Origin: Staphylococcus lutrae
Lineage (GTDB): Bacteria; Bacillota; Bacilli; Staphylococcales; Staphylococcaceae
DNA: 64,000 bases
Direction: 5' to 3'
NCBI RefSeq assembly: GCF_002101335.1
Contig: NZ_CP020773.1
Span: 1,240,001 to 1,304,000, forward strand
The notes beneath the pieces are model-generated. The model had not been told where the DNA came from. It saw only the letters and a list, made by a program, of their open reading frames with translations, and searched no databases. Of this stretch, positions 1-11,239 are shown one piece after another. The position numbers and the translations under genes were made by a program. Numbering within the stretch: the first letter of the stretch is position 1; every line of letters starts with the position of its first letter.

Positions 1-1468
1 GTCTGCCCGGTATTGCTTTATTCAACATATAAACATTTTGATGGCTGAGTACCGAAAGCAAATCATCGAATGCTGTTCGATCGTAGTCGTCATGCGTCAT
101 AAAAGTAACGGCTATGGAAGTCTCACGCATATCGCTATTTTTAAAAACTTCCCAAAAGCGTTGATTCAGCTGTTGAATATCATTGGCCTGATACGTCGTC
201 CCCACTTGATGTGATAAAGTAATATCCAACGATGTTTCAAAGTCATTCGGCCGTAAGAGTTTCATATTGTCTGCCACTGTACCGATGTTGATAAGCGGCT
301 TGCCGACATTGATGCCTTTCGGTTTCAATTTCGCACCATAATACAGTGCAGCAAAAGACCCCATAGACAGTCCAGAAAAGATGCACGCCTGATCATCGAA
401 ACCCAACTGTGCTAAAGTATTTTGAATGACTGTCTGTATCCCTTTTTCATAAGTGGGGCTACCCAAGTAAAATGAACCCCCTTGAATCCGCGGATCACTG
501 ATCAATAAAAAAGGTGCACCGAGTTGATGCATGAGGAAATACGCTTCAAACCCTTCCGCTTCACGATAACCGCTAAAATAGACATTGAGCGGCGGTCGGA
601 AATCACCCGGATGAAAATAATAAAAAAATTCCTCACGATTTTCATCTACAAAACGCGAACCACCTAATAAAAGTTGTCCGAACTCCATTCTAGATAATCG
701 CTTATGCACCGCACCAATACGCACCTGGCCTTCATACCGTGCTCTCACTGATATGGCAATATAGGCCATATTCGGTTGCCGTTTCAAATAAAGGGGTTGC
801 TGTAAATCTGCTTCCGTCATCACGATTGTTTTTAATATCCCTTCTTCGGGATTCAACGAGACCAGTCTGAAAACATACTCCAACTCCACGGCTCCTATCG
901 TTTGAAACTCAGGCCATACTTCGATTACCTTATTTTCATCATAGATTAATCCTTTTTTCCAACTGATGATCGGCTTGAATGCATCACCAAAATCTCCTTT
1001 AAGCCATGTTGCCTTATTGCCCCGATGCGTCACTTCAATTGTATGATCACAGTGAATATGCACATCAGCCGGACTCACCTTGTCTCCATATTGCCCCGGA
1101 AATGTTATCGCTAATAATTTATCATGCAGTGCTTTTTCATCTTCATATTGAATCAACCTCGCGTACTTTGTCGTCAAAAACGTTTCCTGTGGCGCACCAT
1201 CAACCCAATATGCCTCATCAATGATCGTATTATAGGGTGTACTGAGTACCTCCAGTAGTTCAATCACCCGCTCTGTCAAAGGGGTTTGGACAAAGACTAA
1301 ATCAAAATCTCCCTCCTCTTCAATCACTGTCGTAATCTGCGCCATATAGCCGCTATCAAAATCTAACAATTGTACATCAAAATAATCCCATACCACATCC
1401 GACTTTTGTGCAAATAAAAATTCCAAATCTAATCCACCAATTTGTAGCGCTCTAAACTGACGTGCCAT
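1..1468 (-). CDS. asp2: Accessory Sec system protein Asp2, 3' end cut off by the window
   Basis: Asp2 belongs to the accessory Sec (SecA2/SecY2) machinery that exports serine-rich glycoproteins. In streptococci it also O-acetylates the adhesin glycans. About 489 codons are present; the C-terminus runs off the left edge. A serine-hydrolase nucleophile elbow GLSMG is visible, with Ser at about residue 368 (bases 365-367), matching the acetyltransferase activity known for Asp2. The ATG at 1466-1468 lies inside the end of asp1 (17-bp overlap), so the two are probably translationally coupled. The order sraP-secY2-asp1-asp2 matches S. aureus. The rest of the catalytic triad falls near or beyond the edge and cannot be checked fully. 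Confidence 0.9.
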   Translation of the reverse strand, partial: MARQFRALQIGGLDLEFLFAQKSDVVWDYFDVQLLDFDSGYMAQITTVIEEEGDFDLVFVQTPLTERVIELLEVLSTPYNTIIDEAYWVDGAPQETFLTTKYARLIQYEDEKALHDKLLAITFPGQYGDKVSPADVHIHCDHTIEVTHRGNKATWLKGDFGDAFKPIISWKKGLIYDENKVIEVWPEFQTIGAVELEYVFRLVSLNPEEGILKTIVMTEADLQQPLYLKRQPNMAYIAISVRARYEGQVRIGAVHKRLSRMEFGQLLLGGSRFVDENREEFFYYFHPGDFRPPLNVYFSGYREAEGFEAYFLMHQLGAPFLLISDPRIQGGSFYLGSPTYEKGIQTVIQNTLAQLGFDDQACIFSGLSMGSFAALYYGAKLKPKGINVGKPLINIGTVADNMKLLRPNDFETSLDITLSHQVGTTYQANDIQQLNQRFWEVFKNSDMRETSIAVTFMTHDDYDRTAFDDLLSVLSHQNVYMLNKAIPGR

Positions 1469-3020
1469 GCGTATCACCCTCTAAAAATTCATTAAGTCGT
1501 TGCACAATACGCCGCGAACTCAACTGTTCAATTTTACTTGTATTGAACGTATATGCGCTGTTCCAATGTTTTAACGTACTTAAAAAATAATCTAACGCCA
1601 CTTGCAAGCCATCATAGTCCTCAATCACATAACCGTTTTCAAGGTGAGTCACATAATGACTTTGAGACGCATGAACTTGAGGAATACGAACACTAATGCT
1701 CGCAATTTGTATATATAAATCTGGCTCAGCCCCTAAGTCTATAACAATGCGTAACCGTGCCAAAGCTTTCATCACTTCATCTTCAAAAGGAACCGATTGA
1801 ATTTGAATCCACCCTTCCCCTTTTCCTGATTCTTCTGCACGCATCAATTCAGCCGTGGCCTCATCCTCAATCCTTTGTGACTGCTGATACATTTCATTCA
1901 TTTCATCTTGCCATTGAATTAACCATGGCTCAATTTGTGCCTGACCTTTGTGCGTCAAAATCACTAACCTGTACGATAAGTTTTGCCATAAATAAGCCGT
2001 CAAATGATTCAACACCTGTTCAATCTCATGACGTTCCAAATTATCTATCCAAAACCCAATGTACGTCTCATTTAACTGACTGCTTAAATTTGATAACGGC
2101 TGCGTATTAAAAGGCGTCATCCTCAAAATATCAGGCGCATCCTCCCGATCGGCTAATAACGCATTTAAATCGCGTTCATTTTCATGCGTATCCACAATCC
2201 ACTTGGAACTGTGCGCCATCGAATCCAACAATGCATCGTCCACAACCGTATTGCGCTTACTAAAAATGGAATAGCTCACAGTCACATCTGTGTGAATGTC
2301 CTTAAATAGCGTATTATGAAAGAGATTCGAACCCACCATGCATTGATCTCCTTTTTTGAAATGACGCTGACAATATTTATGAAAACGTTCTTTGATTAAC
2401 GCCACCATCGTGTCATATGTACGCGCATCAAATAAATGCTCAAATGATGCACTGACATCTACACGGCCAGAAGATAAATGTTCTCTCAAAATAACTTGAC
2501 CCGTCACAGTCAAATAATCTTGAATCTCCGCTACACCGTTTGTATAGTAACGAATCGCACTTAAATAGCCACGATCATCAAAAATATAACGCCGCACACA
2601 TTGCGCTTCTTCAAAATCATCTATTCGAATTAAATAACCGTCTTGATTAAAATAAACCTTAGACATCGCCTGCCCGACAATCGCTTGAATAAAATAAGGC
2701 GTATAAATCAATTCCGTTTCATCCGGCCACTCTAAATCTTCAAATTGAAGCGAACGCGATAAACCTGCATTAAAACCTTGAATTTCATCAAATAATGACC
2801 ACACATTGGCTTCATACAAATCGAACCGATGCAGTAGCGTCCTCATATGAGGGTGGTAGCTCAAATGCAACAATTGACAATGCGCATTATTTTCTTCATA
2901 CATAGACATGAGACTCAAGATGTCATCAAAAGCCACCGTTGCACTTTTTGAATAAAACGGTTGCGGTAAATGATGCCACCACTTTTCATCTTCATACAAA
3001 GCGAGAACAAAATACTTCAT
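1452..3020 (-). CDS. asp1: Accessory Sec system protein Asp1
   Basis: This 522-residue protein begins MKYFVLALYEDEKWW, typical of Asp1, and has the family length. Asp1 is a cytosolic component of the Asp1-Asp2-Asp3 complex, which resembles a glycosyltransferase fold without the activity and delivers the glycosylated adhesin to SecA2. The ATG at 3020 has a good ribosome site (GGAG about 6 bases upstream). It follows secY2 by only 10 bases and overlaps asp2, so the genes form one operon downstream of sraP. The assignment rests on N-terminal resemblance, length and synteny. Confidence 0.9.
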   Translation of the reverse strand: MKYFVLALYEDEKWWHHLPQPFYSKSATVAFDDILSLMSMYEENNAHCQLLHLSYHPHMRTLLHRFDLYEANVWSLFDEIQGFNAGLSRSLQFEDLEWPDETELIYTPYFIQAIVGQAMSKVYFNQDGYLIRIDDFEEAQCVRRYIFDDRGYLSAIRYYTNGVAEIQDYLTVTGQVILREHLSSGRVDVSASFEHLFDARTYDTMVALIKERFHKYCQRHFKKGDQCMVGSNLFHNTLFKDIHTDVTVSYSIFSKRNTVVDDALLDSMAHSSKWIVDTHENERDLNALLADREDAPDILRMTPFNTQPLSNLSSQLNETYIGFWIDNLERHEIEQVLNHLTAYLWQNLSYRLVILTHKGQAQIEPWLIQWQDEMNEMYQQSQRIEDEATAELMRAEESGKGEGWIQIQSVPFEDEVMKALARLRIVIDLGAEPDLYIQIASISVRIPQVHASQSHYVTHLENGYVIEDYDGLQVALDYFLSTLKHWNSAYTFNTSKIEQLSSRRIVQRLNEFLEGDTHGTSV

Positions 3021-3030
3021 ATCTTACTCC

Positions 3031-4254
3031 TTAACGATATTGATCTAAAAATGATGCATATTGGTCAAAATATAAGTAAGTTCTAATATTCTCAACAATA
3101 TTGATCGTCATATAAATAAATATCACCAGTTGCGTAAAAATCGAGACTTCTCTAGCAATATCAGCATTAAAAATTGACAGAATTAAGGGCAAACTGATAA
3201 TGCATCCAACGGCGAACGCACCGATAGCACTAATACGACTGGCTTTACGTTTTAAAAACTTTCGCGTCTCATCACCTGGATAAATCCCTTCAAAATAATT
3301 TCCACTCTTTTGGAACTCTTTTGCTTTCTGTTCTGCATTCAACATTAATCTTGATAAGTAATAATTTAAAATCACAAGCATAAGGATAAAAATCAACACC
3401 CCTATAGGATGCCTCAACGACAAAAATGCCATGTGTTCTCCATCCTGTCCTGTCACCCACTTTTCTATTAAATGGACAATGATACCCAACAAGAAAAATA
3501 ATGAGAAATTAAACATAATGGAAAGACTCCCTGCAGGATTAAGCTTCCATGAAAGATAGGTGTCTTTCTCAGATGTGCTGACGTTCATAATATCTCTATA
3601 CACGATACGATACTCAATCAGTTCCAACCATAAAAGTGAAATCAGTACGATAAAAAACATGCCAAGAACGATCACAACCATCAACAAGTTGAAACTCATC
3701 AACGCTTGGCTTTGAAATAGCGATTGAACCATCCCTACAAGTATCATCGGCGTTGGTCCTGCAATGCCATACACTACATTTTGATCAGCAAGCCAAGTCA
3801 AAAGCATCGCTCCTGACACTAAAATAAGCAACAAAAAGGGGATTTCCGACGGGTTAACTTCGCCCTTATTCGCATACGTATACAATATGAAAGCCCCTTG
3901 AACCATTGCGATTAACAATGTCAATAAACGTTCCTTAAAATGCCGTTCTACACGCGTTTGCACACGTTTCTGGTCGGAATTTCTATAACTGATTAACGTC
4001 ATAATAATCATCGCTGTTAACCATGGACTCAAACCTAATGAAAAAATATTTAACGTTCTAATATTTCCACCTACATTCGAAATGGCTAAATCGAAAAAAC
4101 GATATGTAAAAAGTGGCTGCCCCTTCGTATGCGCCACTTTCAAATGACTTCCTAATACATAAACAAAGAGAACCATCAAAGTGAAAAATATTTTTTTATA
4201 CAAAACTTTATATTCTATATTTTTAATATCATTTAAACGTGTCCATCGACCCAT
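3031..4254 (-). CDS. secY2: Accessory Sec translocase channel SecY2
   Basis: A 407-residue polytopic membrane protein with about ten hydrophobic segments, the length of staphylococcal SecY2 and shorter than housekeeping SecY. It forms the membrane channel for export of the neighbouring serine-rich protein. I place the start at the ATG at 4252-4254 (MGRWTRLNDIKNIEYK), preceded by GAGG at good spacing. The reading frame stays open a further 14 codons upstream, but that part lacks a ribosome site. The lumenal and cytosolic loops are short, as is usual for SecY2. It sits 115 bases downstream of the sraP stop codon. Confidence 0.92.
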   Translation of the reverse strand: MGRWTRLNDIKNIEYKVLYKKIFFTLMVLFVYVLGSHLKVAHTKGQPLFTYRFFDLAISNVGGNIRTLNIFSLGLSPWLTAMIIMTLISYRNSDQKRVQTRVERHFKERLLTLLIAMVQGAFILYTYANKGEVNPSEIPFLLLILVSGAMLLTWLADQNVVYGIAGPTPMILVGMVQSLFQSQALMSFNLLMVVIVLGMFFIVLISLLWLELIEYRIVYRDIMNVSTSEKDTYLSWKLNPAGSLSIMFNFSLFFLLGIIVHLIEKWVTGQDGEHMAFLSLRHPIGVLIFILMLVILNYYLSRLMLNAEQKAKEFQKSGNYFEGIYPGDETRKFLKRKASRISAIGAFAVGCIISLPLILSIFNADIAREVSIFTQLVIFIYMTINIVENIRTYLYFDQYASFLDQYR

Positions 4255-4369
4255 GTTTATCCTCTTCTTTAATAAGTGATAAAGAGGCAAAAGCATTCAA
4301 TCATTTTCAAAAATGCATGAAACGCAATAGAAAATAACGATACTGTTGCCTCTATATTGAATAACTTAA

Positions 4370-7300
4370 TTATTGATCTTCATTATTACGATCGCGTACT
4401 TGCTTATCTTTTTTTAATTTTTTAAACAAGAACAAACCTAACATCATTGCCATCACCCCAGACACAAAACTTCGTGTCGGTGCTTTCACGCCTGTATCTG
4501 GCAACGACTCTGTCGCATCACTTTTACTCGAAACTTGCGCGATGCTATCTATTGACATACTCGTTGAAACACTCAATGAACTGCTTGTACTTCCTGATGT
4601 AGAAGTACTTTCGCTTGTTGACGTACTCAGTGACGTGGATGTACTTAGCGAGTCACTTGTTGAACCCCTTAACGATGTGCTTGTTGACGTGCTCAACGAA
4701 TCACTTGTTGAATCACTTAATGATGTACTTGTCGATGTGCTCAACGAGCTGCTCGTGCTATCTGATGTTGACGTACTTGTCGAGTCGCTCAGCGAGCTAC
4801 TTATACTATCCGATGTCGATGTACTCTCACTTGTTGACTTGCTTAATGATGTACTTGTTGAGTCGCTCAGCGAACTGCTCGTACTACCTGATGTTGATGT
4901 ACTTTCACTTGTTGAATCACTTAGTGACGTTGATATGCTTAACGAATCGCTCGTCGATTGACTTGTTGACACACTATCAGATTCACTTGTTGAATCGCTT
5001 AACGACGTGCTTGTTGACGTGCTCAACGAGCTACTTGTACTATCCGATGTCGATGTACTTTCGCTTGTCGACGTACTCAATGACGTTGATGTGCTTAACG
5101 AATCACTCGTTGATTGACTTGTTGACTTGCTCTCAGACTCGCTCGTTGAATCGCTTAATGATGTACTTATCGATGTACTCAGCGAGCTACTTGCACTATC
5201 TGATGTTGACGCGCTTTCACTTGTCGATGCACTCAATGACGTTGAGGTACTTAACAAGTCGCTTGTAGACTGACTTGTTGACTTGCTCTCAGATTCACTT
5301 GTTGAATCACTTAACGATGTGCTTGTTGACGTGCTCAACGAGCTACTTGTACTATCCGATGTCGATGTACTCAGCGAGCTACTTGCGCTATCTGATGTTG
5401 ACGCGCTTTCACTTGTCGATGCACTCAATGATGTGGACGTACTTAAAGAATCGCTCATCGACTGACTTGTTGACACACTATCAGATTCACTTGTTGAATC
5501 ACTTAATGACGTGCTTGTCGAGGTGCTCAACGAACTACTCGTGCTATCTGATGTTGACGTACTTTTACTTGTCGATGCACTCAATGATGTTGATGTACTT
5601 AATGAATCGCTTGTTGATTGACTTATTGATACACTCTCAGATTCACTTGTTGAATCGCTTAATGACGTACTTGCCGAGACGCTTAGCGAACTGCTCGTAC
5701 TATCCGATGTTGACGTACTTTCACTTGTCGACGCACTCAATGACGTTGAGGTGCTTAAAGAATCGCTCATCGACTGACTTGTTGACACACTATCAGATTC
5801 ACTTGTTGAATCACTCAATGATGTACTTGTCGATGTGCTCAACGAACTGCTCGTACTATCTGATGTTGACGTACTTAAAGAGTCACTCGTCGATTGACTT
5901 AACGAACTACTCATACTATCGGACGTGGACGTGCTTTCACTTGTCGATGCACTCAATGATGTTGATGTACTTAATGAATCGCTTGTTGATTGACTTATTG
6001 ATACACTCTCAGATTCACTTGTTGAATCGCTTAATGACGTACTTGCCGAGACGCTTAGCGAACTGCTCGTACTATCCGATGTTGACGTGCTTTCACTTGT
6101 CGACACACTCAGTGATGTTGATGTGCTTAAAGAATCACTCGTCGACGTACTATCGGACTTGCTTGTTGAGTCACTTAATGATGTGCTTGTCGAGACGCTC
6201 AACGAACTGCTCGTACTATCTGATGTTGACGTACTTTCGCTTGTCGACATACTCAATGACGTTGAGGTGCTTAACGAGTCACTCGTCGACTGACTTGTTG
6301 ACTTGCTCTCAGATTCGCTTGTTGAATCGCTTAACGACGTGCTTGTTGACTTGCTCAACGAACTGCTCGTACTATCCGATGTTGACGTACTTTCACTTGT
6401 CGATGCACTCAATGACGTTGAGGTACTTAACGAGTCGCTTGTAGACTGACTTGTTGAGACACTCTCTGATTTGCTCGTTGAATCGCTTAATGATGTACTT
6501 GTCGATCGACTCAACGAACTGCTCGTACTATCTGATGTTGACGTACTTTCGCTTGTCGACATACTCAATGACGTTGAGGTGCTTAACGAGTCACTCGTCG
6601 ATTGACTTGTTGACTTGCTCTCAGACTCGCTTGTTGAATCGCTTAATGATGTACTTGTCGATCGACTCAACGAACTGCTCGTACTATCTGATGTTGATGT
6701 GCTTTCGCTCGTTGACATGCTCAATGATGTGGACGTACTCAACGAATCACTTGTCGACTGACTTGTTGACACACTTTCAGACTCGCTTGTTGAATCGCTT
6801 AACGACGTGCTTGTTGACTTGCTCAACGAACTGCTCGTACTATCTGATGTTGACGTACTTTCGCTTGTCGACATACTCAATGACGTTGAGGTGCTTAACG
6901 AGTCACTCGTCGATTGACTTGTTGACTTGCTCTCAGACTCGCTTGTTGAATCGCTTAATGACGTACTTGTCGATTGACTCAACGAACTGCTCGTACTATC
7001 TGATGTTGATGTACTTTCGTTTGTCGACACACTCAGTGATGTTGACTTACTCAACGAGTCACTCTTCGACGTACTTTCAGATACACTCGTTGAATCGCTT
7101 AACGACGTACTTGTCGATTGACTCAACGAACTGCTCGTACTATCTGATGTTGACGTACTTTCACTTGTCGATGCACTCAGTGACGTGGACTTGCTTGTTG
7201 AGTCACTTAATGACGTGCTTGTCGAAACGCTCAACGAGTTACTTGTACTATCCGACATTGACGTACTTTTACTTGTCGATTCACTCAGTGACGTGGACTT

Positions 7301-10036
7301 GCTTAATGAGTCACTCTTCGATGTACTTTCAGATGCACTCGTTGAATCGCTTAATGATGTGCTTGTCGATTGGCTCAAAGAACTGCTTGTACTTCCTGAT
7401 GCTGATACACTTAAGCTTGTCGACATGCTCAACGAAGTTGATTGACTCAACGAATCACTCGTTGATTGACTGTTCAATATACTTGTTGAGCGACTTAATG
7501 ATGCACTTGTCGATTCACTCAATGACGTGCTTGTCGATGCACTCTTCACTGTAGAAAGGGATTGGCTGGTTTGATTCGATAAAGATTGACTATTAGAAAC
7601 ACTTTGACTATTCACTGTTGATACACTGGCTGAGTTTGAAAGTGAATCACTCATACTATTTCTTTCAATTGTCCATGTAAACGTCTTAGACACAGTGTTA
7701 TTACTTGCGTCTTTTGACACAACCGTCACGGTATAACTCCCTATTGTCGTTGGCGTACCACTTACTGTTTTTGTAGCAGGGTTATACGTGAGTCCCGGTG
7801 GCAAGCCTGTCACTGTATCTGTGGTCGCTCCACTATTATCCGTAGTGCTGATGACGACGTTATTTATGGAGGAAAACACTTGATTCGTTTGGTTATTGAC
7901 TGTAATAACTGGGCTCGTCGTATCCACCACATTAATGTTAAATGTGGTTGTTGACGTATTCCCTGCTTGGTCTACAGCTTTGACCGATACCGTATAGTTA
8001 CCAAGTTGTTTTGGCGTTCCTGTAATCATTTTCGTTGTCGCATCATAGGTCAAACCTGTTGGCAATCCCGTCACGGTGTTCGTCACTGTACCTGTCCCAT
8101 TATCGGTACTGTTCACTGCAATAGGGGTGATCGGACTGTTCAGTTCTTTAGTCTGATTCGCTACATTTAATGTAGGCGCTGTAACGTCCTTATAATAAAT
8201 GGCAACATCTTGAACGGCATTCGTCATTTTGATTGTATTATTGGTCGCATTATATGCTGGTGCATACGTACTATCTACCCTTACAAATTGATATCCTTTT
8301 GATGAGAGCGTGCTTTGTTGATTATCTACAGATGCGATACTATCCACATCACCAGCAAGCTTCTTAGGCGGTATAATCTCAACACCTGTATCGCTATCGA
8401 TATAGTGGACTTGCGCGACGGCTGACTGGGTATACGTAAACGAGCCGATTTGAACTTGTTGCAAGTTTCTTGCGCCACCTGTGGATGCCGTCATCGATAA
8501 CGAAAAGTCAGTCGTATTACTCGCCTTAATCCAATCCGAAATATTTCTCGTCCACGTTTGACCTGCATAAGTGATAGTCATCACTTTTGTATCACCATTA
8601 TAATCAATGACGAAATCTTGAAATGTCCCGTTCGGCTGTACTTTTAACTTTGCGGCAGTTGCTGTCGTGGTGCTATCGGTATAAGTCGTTGCCACACCAC
8701 TCGAATTGGTTGTTACAAAGGCACCAAAAGCCCCTCCACCGCCGACACTTGCAGGATCGGCATTGGCACTTGCGGTTGAAGTAGGTTGAGACGTGTTATG
8801 ATACGTATCTAATTTAAAACCAAAAGCGTTGTTCAATCCCCCTATACCGAGGGCCGCACCTGCCTTACCGACCTGTCCCAAAGTGCCCGGAGAAAACGCC
8901 ATTCCGATTCCGTCTCCTCCTGTTACTCCATCTGGGCTATAGCCTTCATAACGCGTACCTAAATTAATTTTTCCGACAAAATTGAAACTTATATTTGTAT
9001 TAATAATCGTCCCCAGTGAAATCGCACCCTTTTGACTGGTTGCGTCTGGCGTCAGTGTGACAATCCCTTTCGTTTTGTCATAAGTCGCCGAGCCACTCAT
9101 GGTGAAATAATCTAAAAAATTGTCCTTATTTACAACGGCTTGACCTGATGACGGTGCTAACGCGGCATAAGGTTGTGCTGCTAAATTATTAACGGCTAAA
9201 CGACTGAAAGTTCTAAGTTTCGATGTCGGTTGTTGCTGACTTGAATCAATCGCAGTCGTTGTCGCGACAAGATTCGCGGGGGCGGCATAGGCTAACGGTT
9301 GCGTGATATTCAATGGAGATGACGTCTTGTTATTCTGAACACTGGGGTTTTGATTCGTTAGTGCTTGACCACTGGTTTGATTTGTTGATGACTGACTCGC
9401 GGTTGATTTTTGAAGGGGCGTGGTTTGAGAATCTTTGGGAACATTTACTGTACTTTGATGTGTATCACTTGAAGTTGTAGGTGTTGTCATGTTTTGACTA
9501 TTCATTGTTGACTGTTGTGTGTTGGAAGAGGTTGACGTTTCGCTTTTATTACTGGTTGAGTTGACCTCGCTTTTTGTTGACGCACTGTCTGTCGTTGCAA
9601 GTTGACTTTGTGTTGTGGCATTCTGTTGACTGTTTGCATTAACGCTCATTTGACTCGATGTGGCACTGTTTCCTTGCGCACTCGTTTGCGTAAGTTTCGT
9701 TGAATTTTGGTTTGCGACCGTTTCACTTTGTGCGGAGAGTTCTGATGTCATCGGCAACTCTGAGGAAGCAGCCATGGCCTGATGGTTTTGAAACATATTG
9801 ACTGTGAACGCCCCACCAGTAATGGTCGTGAATTTAATCACATTTCTTTTCACAAAATGCTTTTTATTTTTATCTTCGTCCACCTTGCTTGTTGTGTGGG
9901 AAAAACCGGACCATCCCATCATATTTAATAGTTTCATTTCTTTTAATCCAGATTTAATCAACTTCCCAGCTTGATACCGTTGCTGCTTTTTCTCTTTTTC
10001 TAGACGATCATTTAATTCTCTATCTTTTTTTGACAT
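4370..10036 (-). CDS. sraP: Serine-rich repeat LPXTG adhesin SraP
   Basis: About 1888 residues from the ATG at 10034-10036 ([12 protein letters not shown]), which has GGAG 9 bases upstream. Order of parts: a long accessory-Sec signal peptide (residues 1 to about 88, hydrophobic core ending NHQAMA); short Ser/Thr/Asn/Gln-rich SRR1 (about 95-290); a legume-lectin-like ligand domain (about 300-535); a MucBP-like beta-grasp module (about 536-615); two cadherin-like modules (about 616-794); a huge SRR2 of Ser-x dipeptides (about 795-1830); LPDTG at 1845-1849, a membrane span and a charged tail for sortase anchoring. The lectin region strongly resembles S. aureus SraP, which binds sialylated glycans and promotes platelet adhesion and biofilm. 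The repeat copy number could be compressed or misassembled. Confidence 0.95.
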   Translation of the reverse strand: MSKKDRELNDRLEKEKKQQRYQAGKLIKSGLKEMKLLNMMGWSGFSHTTSKVDEDKNKKHFVKRNVIKFTTITGGAFTVNMFQNHQAMAASSELPMTSELSAQSETVANQNSTKLTQTSAQGNSATSSQMSVNANSQQNATTQSQLATTDSASTKSEVNSTSNKSETSTSSNTQQSTMNSQNMTTPTTSSDTHQSTVNVPKDSQTTPLQKSTASQSSTNQTSGQALTNQNPSVQNNKTSSPLNITQPLAYAAPANLVATTTAIDSSQQQPTSKLRTFSRLAVNNLAAQPYAALAPSSGQAVVNKDNFLDYFTMSGSATYDKTKGIVTLTPDATSQKGAISLGTIINTNISFNFVGKINLGTRYEGYSPDGVTGGDGIGMAFSPGTLGQVGKAGAALGIGGLNNAFGFKLDTYHNTSQPTSTASANADPASVGGGGAFGAFVTTNSSGVATTYTDSTTTATAAKLKVQPNGTFQDFVIDYNGDTKVMTITYAGQTWTRNISDWIKASNTTDFSLSMTASTGGARNLQQVQIGSFTYTQSAVAQVHYIDSDTGVEIIPPKKLAGDVDSIASVDNQQSTLSSKGYQFVRVDSTYAPAYNATNNTIKMTNAVQDVAIYYKDVTAPTLNVANQTKELNSPITPIAVNSTDNGTGTVTNTVTGLPTGLTYDATTKMITGTPKQLGNYTVSVKAVDQAGNTSTTTFNINVVDTTSPVITVNNQTNQVFSSINNVVISTTDNSGATTDTVTGLPPGLTYNPATKTVSGTPTTIGSYTVTVVSKDASNNTVSKTFTWTIERNSMSDSLSNSASVSTVNSQSVSNSQSLSNQTSQSLSTVKSASTSTSLSESTSASLSRSTSILNSQSTSDSLSQSTSLSMSTSLSVSASGSTSSSLSQSTSTSLSDSTSASESTSKSDSLSKSTSLSESTSKSTSMSDSTSNSLSVSTSTSLSDSTSKSTSLSASTSESTSTSDSTSSSLSQSTSTSLSDSTSVSESTSKSDSLSKSTSLSVSTNESTSTSDSTSSSLSQSTSTSLSDSTSESESKSTSQSTSDSLSTSTSLSMSTSESTSTSDSTSSSLSKSTSTSLSDSTSESESVSTSQSTSDSLSTSTSLSMSTSESTSTSDSTSSSLSRSTSTSLSDSTSESESKSTSQSTSDSLSTSTSLSMSTSESTSTSDSTSSSLSRSTSTSLSDSTSKSESVSTSQSTSDSLSTSTSLSASTSESTSTSDSTSSSLSKSTSTSLSDSTSESESKSTSQSTSDSLSTSTSLSMSTSESTSTSDSTSSSLSVSTSTSLSDSTSKSDSTSTSDSLSTSTSLSVSTSESTSTSDSTSSSLSVSASTSLSDSTSESESVSISQSTSDSLSTSTSLSASTSESTSTSDSMSSSLSQSTSDSLSTSTSDSTSSSLSTSTSTSLSDSTSESDSVSTSQSMSDSLSTSTSLSASTSESTSTSDSTSSSLSVSASTSLSDSTSESESVSISQSTSDSLSTSTSLSASTSKSTSTSDSTSSSLSTSTSTSLSDSTSESDSVSTSQSMSDSLSTSTSLSASTSESASTSDSASSSLSTSTSDSTSSSLSTSTSTSLSDSTSESESKSTSQSTSDLLSTSTSLSASTSESASTSDSASSSLSTSISTSLSDSTSESESKSTSQSTSDSLSTSTSLSTSTSESTSTSDSTSSSLSTSTSTSLSDSTSESDSVSTSQSTSDSLSISTSLSDSTSESTSTSGSTSSSLSDSTSTSLSKSTSESTSTSDSISSSLSDSTSTSTSDSTSSSLSTSTSTSLSDSTSDSLSTSTSTSLRGSTSDSLSTSTSLSTSTSESTSTSGSTSSSLSVSTSMSIDSIAQVSSKSDATESLPDTGVKAPTRSFVSGVMAMMLGLFLFKKLKKDKQVRDRNNEDQ
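4620..7560 (-). repeat. SRR2 repeat tract of sraP with a 156-bp higher-order unit
   Basis: The tract encodes alternating Ser-x residues. Beyond the 6-bp periodicity there is a long unit of 52 codons (156 bp). Its landmark, the segment encoding STSQSTSD, recurs near 4956, 5112, 5268, 5463, 5618 and 5774. Most steps are about 156 bp and one is 195 bp (156 plus 39). Units are close but not identical, so they have expanded by unequal recombination and then drifted. Confidence 0.85.
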
Positions 10037-10681
10037 ATAATCGTACTCCTTTAAAAGCTTAAGGGTAAAATAGAAATAACATCCCAATTCTATCGTTTGT
10101 ATCATGTTTATCATGAACCACAGATGCGTGCATTGCCTTATGTTTTAATCAAATTGCTGAAGCGAGAATAGGCGAATGCTGACTCATGAATGATTTCCAT
10201 CATACTCCCAAAATACACCCCAACAATAAAATTTATTTTTTATTTGCATATTTCAAATATAGCACATTTTGACAATAATAAATACTAGTATATTATTGAC
10301 ATCAAGTAATATTAATCATCTTGTTTAACGCAAAATTTATCAATACTTAATCGCAAAAGAATTTTATGCATTTATTATTTTTAAAAATTTTTGTCTTGAG
10401 AATGCGTTTGTCCTTTTATTCTGTCTATCGTTGAATCTCATTCATTTTGATTGAATACGCTTTCCTATAAAATAAAAATTTTAAGCATAGCGCATTGTCA
10501 CTTACACGTCGTTTTAACTCGGCATAAGTGCCTTCTAAAACGCAAAAAGACCGGGGTCACTTCAAGCTTCCCCAGCCTTTAAAAACGCTTATTAAATTAA
10601 ACTATGGCAACCGTGCAGTTTCCTATATCAATACGCAAACCATTCACTTTTTGTATAGGACACGACCGTCCTCGTGTGGGA
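10037..10681. other. Intergenic region upstream of sraP
   Basis: No credible gene. AT-rich; it should carry the sraP promoter. Around 10271-10300 an imperfect inverted repeat centred on CTAG (ATTATTG on both arms) could be a regulator site. Just downstream of the niaR stop, 10660-10677 can form a 6-bp hairpin (ACACGA/TCGTGT) without a clear U-run. A 76-codon plus-strand frame at 10528-10758 has no ribosome site or protein-like composition. Confidence 0.4.
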
Positions 10682-11239
10682 TTAGATTTCAGAATGTGTG
10701 CGTCTCGTGCCATTGTCTTCTATATCGACTAAAAACCCTTGCTGTTGTAAATCTCTGACAGCATTGTCTAATATCTTTTCAGAATCTGCAGATATCGTAT
10801 GCAGATGCACCATGTCCGTTAATTGTGCTAACATCGTTCCTTGATATTTATTCATGTTAGCCACAAACGTATCGATATGGTCGAGCGTTTCAATCATTAA
10901 TTCGGCTTGTAATGTACCGTATACAGGATGTTCGACTGAAACGTTATCAATCATCGCACCATTTTCTACAATTGTCTTCAGTTCTGCTTCGATTTCTGAT
11001 TTTTCATGCTGACATATAATCATTCGTTTAAAAGGTCTCCCTTGCGATTGGACATGCATATAGTACCCCTTACTAGAGGAGTGAATCGTATAATTTTGTG
11101 TTTTAAGATACGAGATGTCTTTAACGATGACTTGTCGTGATACGCCAAATCGACGACTGAGCTCATAGCCTTTAATGGGTTGCTCTGACGCTTCAAGACA
11201 TTCAATAATTTGTGCTCTTCTTTTATCAGCTGAATTCAT
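10682..11239 (-). CDS. niaR: NiaR-type nicotinate-responsive repressor
   Basis: 185 residues: an N-terminal winged HTH of the HTH_11 type (about residues 8-60, with SRRFGVSRQVIVKDISYL as recognition region) followed by a 3H domain (about 75-170) with conserved His residues such as those in EHPVYG and VHLHT. NiaR proteins use nicotinic acid as co-repressor to shut off NAD synthesis genes. The start codon overlaps the nifS stop by 4 bp, giving a nifS-niaR operon divergent from nadBCA, the same arrangement as in Bacillus subtilis. Autoregulation through the shared intergenic region is likely. Confidence 0.9.
   Translation of the reverse strand: MNSADKRRAQIIECLEASEQPIKGYELSRRFGVSRQVIVKDISYLKTQNYTIHSSSKGYYMHVQSQGRPFKRMIICQHEKSEIEAELKTIVENGAMIDNVSVEHPVYGTLQAELMIETLDHIDTFVANMNKYQGTMLAQLTDMVHLHTISADSEKILDNAVRDLQQQGFLVDIEDNGTRRTHSEI

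Noticed and set aside
1757..2110. 117-codon plus-strand ORF inside asp1
   Set aside because: Entirely opposite a well-supported gene, without a ribosome site or recognisable features. The same holds for the many plus-strand frames opposite walK, gyrA, gyrB, dnaB and kdpD.
4542..7554. Long plus-strand open frames (up to 389 codons) opposite the sraP repeats
   Set aside because: The repeated Ser-x codons leave the complementary strand free of stops. The translations are low-complexity (Leu/Asn/Asp/Val or Ser/Tyr/Leu/Met repeats) without ribosome sites.
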